64,000 bases of DNA. Origin: Novosphingobium sp. (GTDB lineage: Bacteria; Pseudomonadota; Alphaproteobacteria; Sphingomonadales; Sphingomonadaceae). The stretch spans positions 558,001 through 622,000 of the forward strand of contig JADJYM010000016.1 of the NCBI GenBank assembly GCA_016719755.1. Reading direction: 5' to 3'. Positions within the stretch are counted from its first letter, which is position 1. Each line of letters begins with the position of its first letter. Shown here one piece after another: positions 37,686 to 47,821 of the stretch. The notes below the pieces were generated by a model. The model saw only the letters and a list, made by a program, of their open reading frames with translations, was not told the origin of the DNA and searched no databases. Made by a program: the position numbers and the translations under genes.

Positions 37686-38395
37686 CCGGCGCTGCCGCAG
37701 GGGCCAAGCCGGTAGCCGACCCCGGCGCGCGTCTCGACCAGATCGCCGCACCCCGCATCGGCGAACTTGCGGCGCAGGTTGCGGATGTGGCTGTCGATCG
37801 TGCGATCGGTGATGGCAAAGCCGGGGCCGTGGAGCTGATCGATCAGCTGGTCGCGGCTGAGAAACCGCCCCGGTGCGCCCGCCAGCGCGGCCAGCAGGGT
37901 GAATTCACTGACCGTCAGGGCCACTTCGGCGCCCTGCCAGCGCGCGCTCCAGCCCTCGCGGTCAAGGCTGAGGCCGCCGCGTTCGAACAGCTGGGCCGGT
38001 GTGGAGGCGGGGGCGGCGCGCGCACCCGCGCGGCGCAGGATCGCACCGGCGCGCGCCACCACCTCGCGCGGGGAGAACGGCTTCACCACGTAATCGTCGC
38101 CGCCCAGCTCGATCCCCAGGACGCGGTCGATCTCCTCGTCGCGGCTGGACAGGAACAGGATCGGGGTGTCGCCGCCCGCGCGCAGGCGGCGGCAGACTTC
38201 CAGGCCGTCCATGCGCGGCATGGTCACGTCCAGCACGACAAGATCGGGCAAGTGCGCGGCGGCCTGGGCCAGTGCTTCCTCGCCATCGCCCGCCTCGATC
38301 ACCGCCATTCCGGCCTTGTCGAACGCGAAGGCCAGAACCGCGCGGATATGCGGATCGTCATCGACCAGGAGCACGGTGCGGGTCATGGCGGGCAT
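37682..38395 (-). CDS. OmpR-family response regulator (partner of 36102-37685)
   Basis: 237 residues: receiver domain with VDDDPH and D56 in VLDVTMPRMDG, VKPFSPREVV, and a winged-helix domain (ITDRTIDSHIRNLRRKFA). Start at 38395 (MPAMTRTV) is chosen because GGAGGA lies 10 bases before it; ATG at 38386 is the alternative. The gene begins 2 bases after the stop of the membrane protein gene, so three genes form one operon. Confidence 0.9.
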   Translation of the reverse strand: MPAMTRTVLLVDDDPHIRAVLAFAFDKAGMAVIEAGDGEEALAQAAAHLPDLVVLDVTMPRMDGLEVCRRLRAGGDTPILFLSSRDEEIDRVLGIELGGDDYVVKPFSPREVVARAGAILRRAGARAAPASTPAQLFERGGLSLDREGWSARWQGAEVALTVSEFTLLAALAGAPGRFLSRDQLIDQLHGPGFAITDRTIDSHIRNLRRKFADAGCGDLVETRAGVGYRLGPCGSAG

Positions 38396-38397
38396 TG

Positions 38398-39981
38398 TCA
38401 CCGTTCCTCCCCGCCAGTCAATCCGGGGGAAGGAATCGCCGGCGTGGCGGCATCGACGGGCGGCTCGGGCTCGATCGCCACACCTTCGCAGTTGTAGGGC
38501 AGCATCGGCGCGAGCCGCGCGCCCGCGCCCAGCTCGCGGTGGACCTGGGCGAGGCGGCGTTCGGCCAGCCATGACCATTCGCCCTGGCTCAGGTCGCGCT
38601 CCACGGTCCACTGCACCCGCATCCGCACACGGCTCACGCGGGTGCGGAACTCACCGGGGGCGGCCTGCCGCTCCAGCCGCGCGAGCGGCAGCAGCGCCGA
38701 TCCGCCCAGTTCGTGCAGGTAGCACAGGTCCAGCGCCGCGCCGTCGCCGTCGATCTCGCGGGCGTTGCGGGTATTCCACTGCGCCGCCACCGCCCCCAGA
38801 TCGACCAGGCAGACCGCACTGAGCAGCAGGCCCGCGCTGGCCAGATTGGCATTGATCAGCCAGCTCGCGCTCTTGCCCTTCAGCATCCGCCACAGGATCA
38901 GCAGCAGGCCCACCGCGACCAGTCCCATCCACAGCAGCGCGGCGATCCTCAGGCGGGTGAGCGAATAGGCATCGACGTAATCGAGCGTGCGCAGCGCCGA
39001 ACTGGCGACCAGCACCACGTTCTGGCCGATCCACAGCGCCACGAGGCGGCGGATCAGCGGATTGGCGGCGGTCGCCGAACCGGGGCGCAAGGTCACCAGC
39101 ACGAACAGCGCGGCCAGCAGCGCGGTCAGGATCAGCGGATAGGCGCCCCGGTGGGCATATTCCGCCAGCGTCATCCCTTCTGGCAGCGCCATCAGCCCCC
39201 ACAACCAGGCCGCGTCCATCGCGTTCTGCATGGCGAACAGCAGGTTGAAGGCGATCAGCGAAAGCAGGATCGACGCGGTCGAGACGCCCGGCAGCGCAAG
39301 ATCGCCGGTGCCGTCAAAGGTTGCCAGCACGTGGCGCGCGCGGCGTGGGCGCAGCACGCCCCAGATCATCACGAACAGGGCCGCCCACATCACCAGTCGG
39401 CCAAGCGAGCTTTCGCTCGGCTCGGGAATGGCAAGGCGTTCAAGCGCGGCCTCGATCACCGGGTTGGCTGCGGCAAACAGCAGCAGGATCACCGCGCTGC
39501 CGACCAGCGGCAGGATCAGCGTTGGCAGGCTCCTGCGCAGCGACGGCGCGGCGGCGGGACGGCGGCGGCGGACCCTGGCCAGTCGCAGCAGGTCGGCCAG
39601 CGGTCCGAAGATCGCCTTCAGGGCGTGGACCAGCAGCCGCTGGAACCAGCGCCAGCCATCGCCGAACCGCGCGGTGGCGGGCAGCAGCGTGGCCAGTCCC
39701 ATGGCGATCCAGAACAGCAGGAACGACAGCGGGCCCGGATCGCGGGCAAAGGCCAGCGCGTAAAAGCCCGCGAAGAACAGCGCTGCAAGCGCGCGCCAGT
39801 CTCGCCGCACCGCCGGGCGGGCCAGCACCAGCGCGGCGATCAGGCCCAGGCCGTAGAGCCCGAACCACCCGCCGAAGCGCTCGTTCTGGAAGAACAGCAC
39901 ATCGCCCAGCGCCACCAGTCCCAGCGCCGCCGCGATCTTGATCATCAGGCTGCCCTGCCAGCGCCTGCTCCTCAGTTCCAT
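38398..39981 (-). CDS. DUF4173-type multi-pass membrane protein
   Basis: 527 residues with about 11 membrane segments in the first 420, then a hydrophilic C-terminal domain (DLCYLHELGGSALLPLARL). The first half resembles DUF4153/DUF4173 family proteins of unknown function. It leads the operon with a response regulator and kinase, so it may be a target, a signal partner, or be regulated by them. Start ATG at 39981 gives MELRSRRWQGSLMIKI, before the first helix. Confidence 0.75.
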   Translation of the reverse strand: MELRSRRWQGSLMIKIAAALGLVALGDVLFFQNERFGGWFGLYGLGLIAALVLARPAVRRDWRALAALFFAGFYALAFARDPGPLSFLLFWIAMGLATLLPATARFGDGWRWFQRLLVHALKAIFGPLADLLRLARVRRRRPAAAPSLRRSLPTLILPLVGSAVILLLFAAANPVIEAALERLAIPEPSESSLGRLVMWAALFVMIWGVLRPRRARHVLATFDGTGDLALPGVSTASILLSLIAFNLLFAMQNAMDAAWLWGLMALPEGMTLAEYAHRGAYPLILTALLAALFVLVTLRPGSATAANPLIRRLVALWIGQNVVLVASSALRTLDYVDAYSLTRLRIAALLWMGLVAVGLLLILWRMLKGKSASWLINANLASAGLLLSAVCLVDLGAVAAQWNTRNAREIDGDGAALDLCYLHELGGSALLPLARLERQAAPGEFRTRVSRVRMRVQWTVERDLSQGEWSWLAERRLAQVHRELGAGARLAPMLPYNCEGVAIEPEPPVDAATPAIPSPGLTGGEER

Positions 39982-40090
39982 TGCCCGTCTCCTGTTGTGG
40001 CAGGGCGGCAATGGCGGAGCGCGGCGCAGGGGCGAGCGGGCGGGCGGTGGCCTTGCGGTGGCCTTGTCGTGCAGACCCGGTGCAGGCCGC

Positions 40091-41254
40091 TCAGATCGCC
40101 TGGCCCGCGGCGTGCGCGCTGGCCCAGGCCCACTGGAAATTGTAGCCGCCCAGCCACCCGGTAACGTCCACCGCCTCGCCGATGGCATAGAGCCCGGGAA
40201 CTTTCCGCGCTTCCATCGTCTGGCTGGACAGTTCCGCCGTGCTGATCCCGCCCGCGGTAACCTCGGCCTTGGCGAAGCCCTCGCTGCCGTTCGGGGCAAA
40301 GCGCCAGTCGGCCAGCCGCGCGGCGGCGGCATTCAGCGCCTTGTCGCCCAGCTGCCCGATCTCGCCCTCCAGTCCCAGCCGCTCGGACAGGGCACCGGCC
40401 AGGCGGGCGGGCAGCGCCTCGCCCAGCAGCTTCGCCAGCCGCGCGCGGGGCGCCGCGCGTTTGGCCTCGGCCAGCCAGCTGGTGGCACGATCCGGCAGGA
40501 AGTCGATCCCCACCGTCTCGCCGCGCTTCCAGTAGGAGCTGACCTGCAGGATCGCCGGGCCGGACAGCCCCCGGTGGGTGAACAGCGCCGCCTCGCGGAA
40601 GGCGGCCTTGCCGCAGCGCGCGACGACTTCGGCGGCGACGCCGGACAGTTCGCGGAACAGCACGTCCTCGCCGCCCAGCGTCAGCGGCACCAGCGCGGGG
40701 CGCGGCTCCACCACTTTGAGGCCGAAGCGGCGGGCAAGGTCATAGGCATAGCCCGTCGCGCCCAGTTTCGGGATCGAAGGGCCGCCGGTTGCCACCACCA
40801 GCGCGGGCGCGCTGGCCCCGGCGACATGAAAGCGCCCGTCGCGGTGCTCAACCTCACCCGCCGGAATGCCGTAGCGCAGGTCCACGCTGCCTTTCTCGCA
40901 CTCGGCCAGCAGCAGGGATACGATCTGGCGGGCGGAGCCATCGCAGAACAGCTGGCCCAGCGTTTTTTCGTGCCAGGCCACGCCGTGGCCTTCCACCAGC
41001 TCCACGAAATCCTGCGGGCGATAGCGGCTCAGCGCCGACTTGGCGAAGTGCGGGTTGGCGGACAGGTAGCGGTCGGGCGCGGTGTGGAGGTTGGTGAAAT
41101 TGCAGCGCCCGCCGCCGGAAATCAGGATCTTGCGGCCCGGCTCGCTGTTGTGATCCAGCAGCAGCACGCGCCGCCCGCGCTGCCCGGCGGTCGCCGCGCA
41201 GAACAGGCCCGCCGCGCCCGCGCCCAGCATGATGGCGTCATAGTCGGCGCTCAT
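40091..41254 (-). CDS. HI0933/BaiN-like flavoprotein
   Basis: 387 residues. FAD-binding GXGXXG near the N-terminus (MLGAGAAGLFCA), the specific ISGGGRCNFTN motif and a C-terminal GEAVDVTGWLGGYNFQWAWASAHAAG motif in two parts place it in the HI0933 family (BaiN-like FAD-dependent oxidoreductases). Substrate unknown. It overlaps the next flavoprotein gene by 4 bases. Confidence 0.87.
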   Translation of the reverse strand: MSADYDAIMLGAGAAGLFCAATAGQRGRRVLLLDHNSEPGRKILISGGGRCNFTNLHTAPDRYLSANPHFAKSALSRYRPQDFVELVEGHGVAWHEKTLGQLFCDGSARQIVSLLLAECEKGSVDLRYGIPAGEVEHRDGRFHVAGASAPALVVATGGPSIPKLGATGYAYDLARRFGLKVVEPRPALVPLTLGGEDVLFRELSGVAAEVVARCGKAAFREAALFTHRGLSGPAILQVSSYWKRGETVGIDFLPDRATSWLAEAKRAAPRARLAKLLGEALPARLAGALSERLGLEGEIGQLGDKALNAAAARLADWRFAPNGSEGFAKAEVTAGGISTAELSSQTMEARKVPGLYAIGEAVDVTGWLGGYNFQWAWASAHAAGQAI

Positions 41255-42861
41255 CCCCCCACCAGGTCCAGTGCCAGCGCCTCGGCCACCTTGATCCCGT
41301 CGACCGCGGCGGAGAGGATGCCGCCGGCATAGCCCGCGCCTTCGCCCGCCGGGTAGAGGCCGGGGGTGTTCAGGCTCTGGCAGTCCGCCCCCCGCGTGAT
41401 CCGCACCGGGCTGGAAGTGCGCGTTTCCACGCCGGTCATCACCACGTCGCCGTGGTCATAGCCCGGCACCTGCCGCCCGAACACCGGCAGCGCTTCCCGG
41501 ATCGCGTCAAGCACGAAGGCGGGCAGGCATTCCGCCAGATCGCCCAGCTTCACCCCCGGCTTGTAGCTGGGCACGACCACGCCGAATTCCTCCGAGCGCT
41601 TGCCGGCCAGGAAATCCCCCACCTTCTGCCCCGGTGCCTGATAGTTCGATCCCCCCGCGACATAGGCCAGGCTTTCCAGCCGCCGCTGCAGCTCCACCCC
41701 GGCAAGCGGCCCGCCGGGAAAGTCCCGCTCCGGGCTGATGTCCACCACCAGCCCGGAATTGGCGTTGAATTCGGCGCGGGAATACTGGCTCATCCCGTTG
41801 GTGACGACGCGGCCTTCCTCTGACGTGGCGGCAACCACGCGGCCACCCGGGCACATGCAGAACGAATAGACCGAGCGCCCGTTGCTGGCCTTGTGGGCGA
41901 GGGAATAGGCCGCCGGACCCAGCACCTTGTTGCCCGCGAAGGGGCCATAGCGGGCCTTGTCGATCCAGCTTTGCGGATGTTCGATCCGCACCCCGATGGC
42001 AAAGGGCTTGGCTTCCACATGAATGCCGCGGCGGTGGAGCGCCTCGAAGGTGTCGCGCGCCGAATGGCCCACGGCAAGGATCACGTGGGACGCGGGCAGG
42101 AATTCGCCGGTGGACAGGTGCAGGCCCTTTAGCCGCCCCGCCGCATCGCGCTCGAAATCCTCGACACGCGTGCCAAAGCGGTATTCGCCGCCCAGCCCCT
42201 CGATGGTTTCGCGGATGCTCATCACCATGGTGACGAGGCGGAAGGTGCCGATGTGGGGGTGGGCCTCGGTCAGGATATCCTCGGGCGCCCCGGCTTTCAC
42301 GAATTCGGTCAGCACCTTGCGGCCCAGGTGGCGGGGGTCCTTGATCCGGGAATAGAGCTTGCCGTCGGAGAAGGTCCCCGCGCCGCCCTCGCCAAACTGG
42401 ACGTTCGATTCGGGGTCGAGCACGGATCGGCGCCACAGCCCCCAGGTGTCCTTGGTCCGCTCGCGCACCGCCTTGCCGCGCTCGATGATGATCGGCTTGA
42501 AGCCCATCTGCGCCAGCACCAGCGCGGCGAGCAGCCCGCACGGCCCCGCGCCGATCACCACCGGGCGAGTGCCATCCCAGCCTTCGGGAGCGCGCACCGG
42601 AAAGCGATAGGTGGTGTCCGGCGTGGGCCGCACATGGCTGTCCCCGGCATGGGCCGCCAGCACCGCCGCCTCGTCGCTCACCACCGCGTCGAGCGAATAG
42701 ACCAGCCGGATCGCCGTTTTCTTGCGCGCATCGTTGCCGCGCCGGGCAATCGCAAAGCGCACCAGTTCGCCGGGCGCAATCCCCAGCCGCGCGCAGAGCG
42801 CCTGCTCCAGGTCTTGCGGCGAATGGCCCAGCGGCAGGGCAAGGTCGGAAACGCGGATCAT
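41251..42861 (-). CDS. FAD-dependent oxidoreductase (COG2509 type)
   Basis: 536 residues. An N-terminal extra domain (IAPGELVRFAIARRGNDARKK) of about 90 residues precedes a Rossmann FAD domain (VVIGAGPCGLLAALVLAQMG) with the conserved VQFGEGGAGTFSDGKL segment and FCMCPGGRVVAA. It is the first gene of a two-gene transcript with the BaiN-like flavoprotein. Function unknown; widely conserved. Confidence 0.85.
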   Translation of the reverse strand: MIRVSDLALPLGHSPQDLEQALCARLGIAPGELVRFAIARRGNDARKKTAIRLVYSLDAVVSDEAAVLAAHAGDSHVRPTPDTTYRFPVRAPEGWDGTRPVVIGAGPCGLLAALVLAQMGFKPIIIERGKAVRERTKDTWGLWRRSVLDPESNVQFGEGGAGTFSDGKLYSRIKDPRHLGRKVLTEFVKAGAPEDILTEAHPHIGTFRLVTMVMSIRETIEGLGGEYRFGTRVEDFERDAAGRLKGLHLSTGEFLPASHVILAVGHSARDTFEALHRRGIHVEAKPFAIGVRIEHPQSWIDKARYGPFAGNKVLGPAAYSLAHKASNGRSVYSFCMCPGGRVVAATSEEGRVVTNGMSQYSRAEFNANSGLVVDISPERDFPGGPLAGVELQRRLESLAYVAGGSNYQAPGQKVGDFLAGKRSEEFGVVVPSYKPGVKLGDLAECLPAFVLDAIREALPVFGRQVPGYDHGDVVMTGVETRTSSPVRITRGADCQSLNTPGLYPAGEGAGYAGGILSAAVDGIKVAEALALDLVGG

Positions 42862-43059
42862 GCCCCCAGCCTTTCGCGGGGATGACAGGCAAAGGCAAGC
42901 AAAGCTGAACGGGTGGACACACTGGACACTGTCCAGAAAGAAAAGTGCGGGGCGGACGAACGGGGGCGCAAGCGGCGGTCAGGAGCGGGCGGAAGTGGCG
43001 CGCGTCGGCGGGCATTGGTGGAGTTTAGCGGAAGGGGGTGGGGTAGGAAAATGGGCGGC

Positions 43060-43340
43060 AGCACCTTAGCAGCCCGGGCGGGGCATCGAACGAGGAATCC
43101 GTCATGTAGTATTCGTCGCCGTCCTTCAGGACAGATGGGGTCGCCCACGGACGGTATTGAGGAACCGCCCGCCCCAGATGGCCTCCTCGATCCCCGGGGG
43201 GGGCGTGGCCGCCGGCAGGTCGCGCCCGCCCCGGCCCGGAGGTCACCCCCGAAGCCGCCGGCACCGGATCCTCCACCCCGCCCGAAAGCGCCAGCGTCCC
43301 CGCCAAAGCCAACCTGCGCGCCTCGCGTCGGGATTCCATG
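43060..43340 (-). pseudogene. Decayed GH43 glycoside hydrolase N-terminus
   Basis: A start-like ATG at 43337 leads a residue string of export-signal type (MESRREARRLALAGTLALSG). After about 100 bases a second frame reads GIEEAIWGGRFLNTVRGRP, and then the first frame gives PSVLKDGDEYYMTDSSFDAP. Together these match the start of family 43 glycosidases, whose first blade normally reads DPSVL-DGDYYMT-SSFD, including the catalytic-base Asp position. The sequence stops matching after PGLL, so it is truncated and frameshifted. The coding quality is lost and no function is expected. Confidence 0.6.
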
Positions 43341-43448
43341 ACGGCCACCTGTCGTTATTGCAGTGCGTGTTCCAATTGATGGGGTGGGTAAGGCAAGGGG
43401 GATTGGGAGAGCAGGAGCCCTCCAACTCTTAAAGCAAAGAAATGACTA

Positions 43449-44295
43449 TTAATATTCGATCTGTGCGGGCCGCTTCTTGCCAGCAGATTCTCGAAGTTTT
43501 GACGCCATTGCATCCACCAAGTCCAAATCATCTAGCGTCGGTGGATTAGACACAAAGCCAGTGGCATATTTTGCATGATTTCGAATATCGAACAATCCGT
43601 TAAAAGAGAGAAAAGAGCTCCCCTATTTTTCCAATTAAAATTGGTTTATTTATTGGTGGCTATAATTTTTTTGCGTTTTCCACTCATGGGCTGGTAGATG
43701 ACTTAATATTTAGGTGCGTTTTCGCCAATAGTTCACACGCAGTATAAAGACTGTCTGTTGCTGGATCAGGCAAATTATTTTCAATGCTGATTCTGGATGC
43801 AGAAATAAAACTTGATGCTTTTTCGATCAATGATAAGCATTTTGCTCGACCAGAACGAAAATCAAAAGTTCCGATCCATCCTGTTCCCGTCCAAAAAATT
43901 GTAAAATGCCCACTGTCAAGTTCCTCGTCGAGAAGATCGAAAGCCTCAAGGTTTGCTAAATCAGCCAATTGTATTGGCTCGCCCTTCTCGACAGGTCGGC
44001 CAACACGAATATATGGAACCCCACGAACTTCATCATTAAGACGAATAATCTGTCCGCCATCATGTGGTTGAATTAACTGCGCAGCCCACAATATGAAATC
44101 GTCAGAAAGGTCATTTTTGTCTCGTCTGATTCTAATTTCAGGACTGAATGCAAGTTGATGCATGTGGGCAACTGTTTTCATCCATCCTGTAATTTCTGGA
44201 ATAATTTCTTCATCTGGCTTGATGTCCAGCCAGTTTCCTTTGGTGACTCTTTCGTCTAGCCATTTCTGCGCAGTTGTGCGCGTAGAGTTAGGCAT
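43449..44295 (-). pseudogene. Low-GC gene with frameshifted C-terminus
   Basis: An intact 203-residue frame (43684-44295; MPNSTRTTAQKWLDERV to KSSTSP) is followed by coding-like sequence in shifted frames. In the same frame, after two stops, comes PPINKPILIGKIGELFSLF; one extra T in a T4 run at about 43601-43604 then shifts to NGLFDIRNHAKYATGF and onward to a stop at 43449. The joined tail has the Rx4-6H-like feel of HEPN domains, and ACELLAKTHLN before it fits that too. GC content is far below the neighbours, so the gene is probably acquired. An upstream ATG at 44340 overlaps the previous stop (TAATG); 44295 is preferred because of the GGGAG before it. Function unknown. Confidence 0.6.
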
Positions 44296-44339
44296 TTGCG
44301 ATTCTCCCACTGCATGAAATGCGCCTGTTGGGTCCGCCA

Positions 44340-45620
44340 TTACCCCCGCCCCAACTCATCCCGAAACTTCGGATGCGCCAGCGCCACCAGCGCTTCGGCG
44401 CGCTCTTTCAGTGTCTTGCCGGCCATGTCCGCCGCGCCCCATTCGGTGACGATCCAGCGCACGTCGTTGCGCGGGGTGGTGACGGGGCCTTCCAGCGCGG
44501 GGACGATGCGCGAGACGGTGCCGTCTTTCGCGGTGGAGCGGCAGGCGATGATCGATTGCCCCCCGCGCGAGGCATTGGCGCCGCGCACGAAATCGAGCTG
44601 TCCGCCCGCGCCGGAATACTGGTGGCCCAGCATATGTTCGCTGTTGCAGGCGCCTGACAGGTCGACCTGCAGCGTCGCGTTGACGGACACCACGTTGTCG
44701 TTCTTGGCGATGTGGCGCGGGTCGTTCACCAGGTCGACCGGCAGGCTGTAGACCGCCTGGTTATCCCCCAGCCATTCATAGAATCGCCGGTCCCCCAGCG
44801 CGAAGGTGAACACGCTGCGGCCCGGGAAGGTCTTCTTGCGCCGGTTGGTCACCGCGCCGCATTCCATCAGCGCGGCGAGCGCGGGCGTCATCAGTTCGGT
44901 GTGGATGCCAAGGTCGCGGCGGCTGCGCAGGCGCGCGCAGACCGCGCTGGGCAGATTGCCGATGCCCATCTGCAGGCAGGCGCCATCATCGATCATGCCC
45001 GCGATGATTTCGGCAATGGCCTCGTCCTCTGGCGCGAGGTTCGGTTCGGACACTTCGGTGAGGGGGGAGGCGTGTTCGACGATGGCGTCCACTTCGGAAA
45101 CGTGGAGCGGGCGCTCCCCCATCACGCGCGGCATATGGGGGTTGACCTCCACGATCAGCCGCTTGGCGCTGCGCGCCGCGACAGAGGTGTAATCGTTGGC
45201 CGTGCCGAAGGTGAAAAAGCCGTGGCGGTCCATCGGCGAGACCATGGTGACGCAGGCTTCCACCCCGCGCCGGGCGAGCAGGCGCGGGCTTTCGCTGAAG
45301 GCCACGGGGACGAATTCGATGGCCTGCGGGTTGGTTTTCAGCAGCTCGCGCTCGATCCGGCTCATGAACATGCAGTGCGGGCGCACCCGGCCCAGCAGAT
45401 CGGGGCGCAGCACGCTGGTGGCGGCGTGCTCCATCGAGTGGAAGTACCACAGGCGCAGGTCGTTCAGCCCGCCCGCCTCCACCCGGCGGGCCAGCGCGGC
45501 CAGCAGCGCGGGCGGCTCGGCGGCGGCCATGCCCATGGCAAGGTCGCTGCCGCTCTCCACCAGCGCGGCGGCGGCATCGGGGGTGAGAAGTTTCGAGGCG
45601 TAGAGGTCTGCGGCGTCCAT
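44340..45620 (-). CDS. Acetyl-CoA hydrolase/transferase family protein
   Basis: 426 residues of the family I CoA-transferase type (4-hydroxybutyrate CoA-transferase/acetyl-CoA hydrolase-like). The two-domain layout is seen in LLTPDAAAALVESGSDLAMG, the central GACLQMGIGNLPSAV, and C-terminal SGAGGQLDFVRGA and RWIVTEWGAADM. It exchanges CoA between short-chain acids through a glutamyl-CoA intermediate. It is downstream of the LysR gene in the same direction, with 31 bases between them. Confidence 0.87.
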   Translation of the reverse strand: MDAADLYASKLLTPDAAAALVESGSDLAMGMAAAEPPALLAALARRVEAGGLNDLRLWYFHSMEHAATSVLRPDLLGRVRPHCMFMSRIERELLKTNPQAIEFVPVAFSESPRLLARRGVEACVTMVSPMDRHGFFTFGTANDYTSVAARSAKRLIVEVNPHMPRVMGERPLHVSEVDAIVEHASPLTEVSEPNLAPEDEAIAEIIAGMIDDGACLQMGIGNLPSAVCARLRSRRDLGIHTELMTPALAALMECGAVTNRRKKTFPGRSVFTFALGDRRFYEWLGDNQAVYSLPVDLVNDPRHIAKNDNVVSVNATLQVDLSGACNSEHMLGHQYSGAGGQLDFVRGANASRGGQSIIACRSTAKDGTVSRIVPALEGPVTTPRNDVRWIVTEWGAADMAGKTLKERAEALVALAHPKFRDELGRG

Positions 45621-45651
45621 GCCCCGGTTGTGGGGCAGTGGGCGGGGAAGA

Positions 45652-46539
45652 TCAATCGCCAGGGCCGTCCGGCCCGGTCAGCAGTTCAAGCGCGCGCGGC
45701 GGCATGTCGCCGCGCCAGACCATGGCGATCTCCACGGTCAAGCCGACCTCGTCCAGCGGGCGGTAGACCAGGCCGGGCAGGTGGAGGTGTGCCAGCGATG
45801 CCGGGGCCAGGACGATGCCCAGCCCGGCCGCCGAAAGCGCGGCAGAGGTGACGAAGTCCGCCGTCCGGATCAGTTCGGGCATGGCAAAGCCGCTGCGCCC
45901 GGCAATCGCCCGGACCGTGTCGATCAGGCCAACCTCCTCGTGGAACTGGGGCATGATCATCGCCTCGCCCGCCAGGTCGCGCCCGCTGATCGTCGTGGCC
46001 GATGCCAGCCGGTGCCCCCGGTGCATCCCGACAATCACCGGTTCGGAGTGGACGATGCGCGCGCTGGTTCCGGCCGGGTAGCTCAGCCGGGGGCGCAGGA
46101 AGCCGACATCGATCCGCCCCTCGGCCAGGGCCCGCAGCTGCTCGGGCGTTTCCAGCATCTGCAATTCAAGCTGCAGCGCGGGCAGGTTGTGGCCAAGCGT
46201 GCGGGCCGCGCGGGTGATCAGGCCGGTCATGATCGCCGAAAAGACAAAACCCAGCCGCAGCGTGCCCTGTTCGCCGCGCAGGATGTTGCGCCCGATGCGC
46301 ACCGCCTGCTCGGCCCGGGCGATGGCCTGGCGGGCCTCGGGCAGGAACAGCGCGCCTTCCCGCGTCAGGGCGATCCGGGTGCGCACCGCGCGGTCGATCA
46401 GCCGCCCGCCCAGCATCGCCTCAAGCCGCATCACCCGCTTGCTGACAACCGACTGGGCAATGCCAAGCAGATCCCCGGCGCGCCCGAAGCCGCCGCAATC
46501 GGCCACCGTGACAAAGGCCTTGAGATCGTCGGTATCCAT
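45652..46539 (-). CDS. LysR-family transcriptional regulator
   Basis: 295 residues. HTH domain [36 protein letters not shown], with effector domain after residue 90. It is divergent from the glutaryl-CoA dehydrogenase gene (95-base AT-rich gap with an ATATT-N-AATAT pattern), so it probably controls that operon and itself. The effector is likely a short-chain acid or CoA-pathway intermediate; this is inferred from position. ATG at 46539 is chosen at the standard LysR N-terminus. Confidence 0.9.
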   Translation of the reverse strand: MDTDDLKAFVTVADCGGFGRAGDLLGIAQSVVSKRVMRLEAMLGGRLIDRAVRTRIALTREGALFLPEARQAIARAEQAVRIGRNILRGEQGTLRLGFVFSAIMTGLITRAARTLGHNLPALQLELQMLETPEQLRALAEGRIDVGFLRPRLSYPAGTSARIVHSEPVIVGMHRGHRLASATTISGRDLAGEAMIMPQFHEEVGLIDTVRAIAGRSGFAMPELIRTADFVTSAALSAAGLGIVLAPASLAHLHLPGLVYRPLDEVGLTVEIAMVWRGDMPPRALELLTGPDGPGD

Positions 46540-46634
46540 CGCCAACAATATTCCAAAACGCGATTGAATTGTCAAAATATCGCTATTGTCGAGATTGCCG
46601 TCTCCGGTCAGGTGGGCCTGCAAGGAGACAGGCA

Positions 46635-47819
46635 ATGGCAGACATGGTTCGGTTCGACTGGGAAGACGCGCTCTGCCTTGAGCAGCAGCTGAGCGACGAT
46701 GAGCGGATGATCCGCGACGCGGCCCGGGCCTTTGCCCAGGATCGCCTGCAAAGCCGCGTGATCGATGCCTTCGCCAGGGAACACACCGATCCCGAGATCT
46801 TCCGGGAAATGGGCCAGCAAGGGCTGCTGGGCCTGACCCTGCCGGCCAAGTACGGCTGCGCGGGCGCTTCCTATGTGGCCTACGGGCTGGTCGCGCGCGA
46901 AGTTGAACGGGTCGATTCAGGCTATCGCTCGATGATGAGCGTCCAGTCGAGCCTCGTGATGTTCCCGATCCACGCCTATGGTTCGGAAGAGCAGCGGATG
47001 AAGTATCTGCCCGGGCTTGCCACGGGCGAACTGATCGGCTGCTTCGGGCTGACCGAACCCGATGCCGGTTCGGATCCGGGCGGCATGCGCACCACCGCGA
47101 CCAGGGTTGATGGCGGCTATGTGCTGAACGGCACCAAGACCTGGATTTCCAACGCGCCGATCGCGGACGTGTTCGTGATCTGGGCCAAGAGCGAGGCCCA
47201 CGGCGGCGCGATCCGGGGCTTCGTGCTGGAAAAGGGCATGAAGGGCCTGTCGGCGCCGAAGATCGAAAACAAGATCAGCCTCAGGGCCTCGATCACCGGC
47301 ATGGTGGTGATGGAGGACGTGCTGGTTCCCGAAGACGCGCTGCTGCCCGATGTCGCCGGGCTCAAGGGGCCGTTCGGCTGCCTCAACCGCGCGCGCTACG
47401 GGATTTCGTGGGGCGCGCTGGGGGCGGCGGAGTTCTGCTATGCGGCCGCGCGCCAGTATGGCCTTGATCGCCACCAGTTCGGCCGCCCGCTGGCCGCAAC
47501 CCAGCTGTTCCAGAAGAAGCTGGCCGACATGCTCACCGAAATCACCCTGGGGCTGCAGGCATCGCTGCAGGTCGGCAGGCTGATGGATGACGGCCGGTTC
47601 GCCCCGGAAATGATCTCGATCGTGAAGCGCAACAATGTCGGCAAGGCGCTCGACATCGCCCGCGTCGCCCGCGACATGCACGGCGGCAACGGCATTTCCG
47701 GCGACTATCAGGTCATCCGCCACATGGTGAATCTCGAAACGGTCAACACCTACGAGGGCACCCATGATGTCCATGCGCTGATCCTGGGAAGGGCAATCAC
47801 CGGCCTGGCCGCGTTCTGA
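46635..47819 (+). CDS. gcdH: Glutaryl-CoA dehydrogenase
   Basis: 394 residues, an acyl-CoA dehydrogenase of the GCDH subgroup: [18 protein letters not shown] contains the conserved glutaryl-binding Arg, and the catalytic base is in [16 protein letters not shown]. It oxidises and decarboxylates glutaryl-CoA to crotonyl-CoA with electron-transferring flavoprotein. RBS AAGGAG lies 7 bases upstream of the ATG. It is followed by a CaiB-type CoA-transferase after 2 bases, a standard pair in which the transferase activates glutarate. Confidence 0.93.
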   Translation: MADMVRFDWEDALCLEQQLSDDERMIRDAARAFAQDRLQSRVIDAFAREHTDPEIFREMGQQGLLGLTLPAKYGCAGASYVAYGLVAREVERVDSGYRSMMSVQSSLVMFPIHAYGSEEQRMKYLPGLATGELIGCFGLTEPDAGSDPGGMRTTATRVDGGYVLNGTKTWISNAPIADVFVIWAKSEAHGGAIRGFVLEKGMKGLSAPKIENKISLRASITGMVVMEDVLVPEDALLPDVAGLKGPFGCLNRARYGISWGALGAAEFCYAAARQYGLDRHQFGRPLAATQLFQKKLADMLTEITLGLQASLQVGRLMDDGRFAPEMISIVKRNNVGKALDIARVARDMHGGNGISGDYQVIRHMVNLETVNTYEGTHDVHALILGRAITGLAAF

Positions 47820-47821
47820 AA

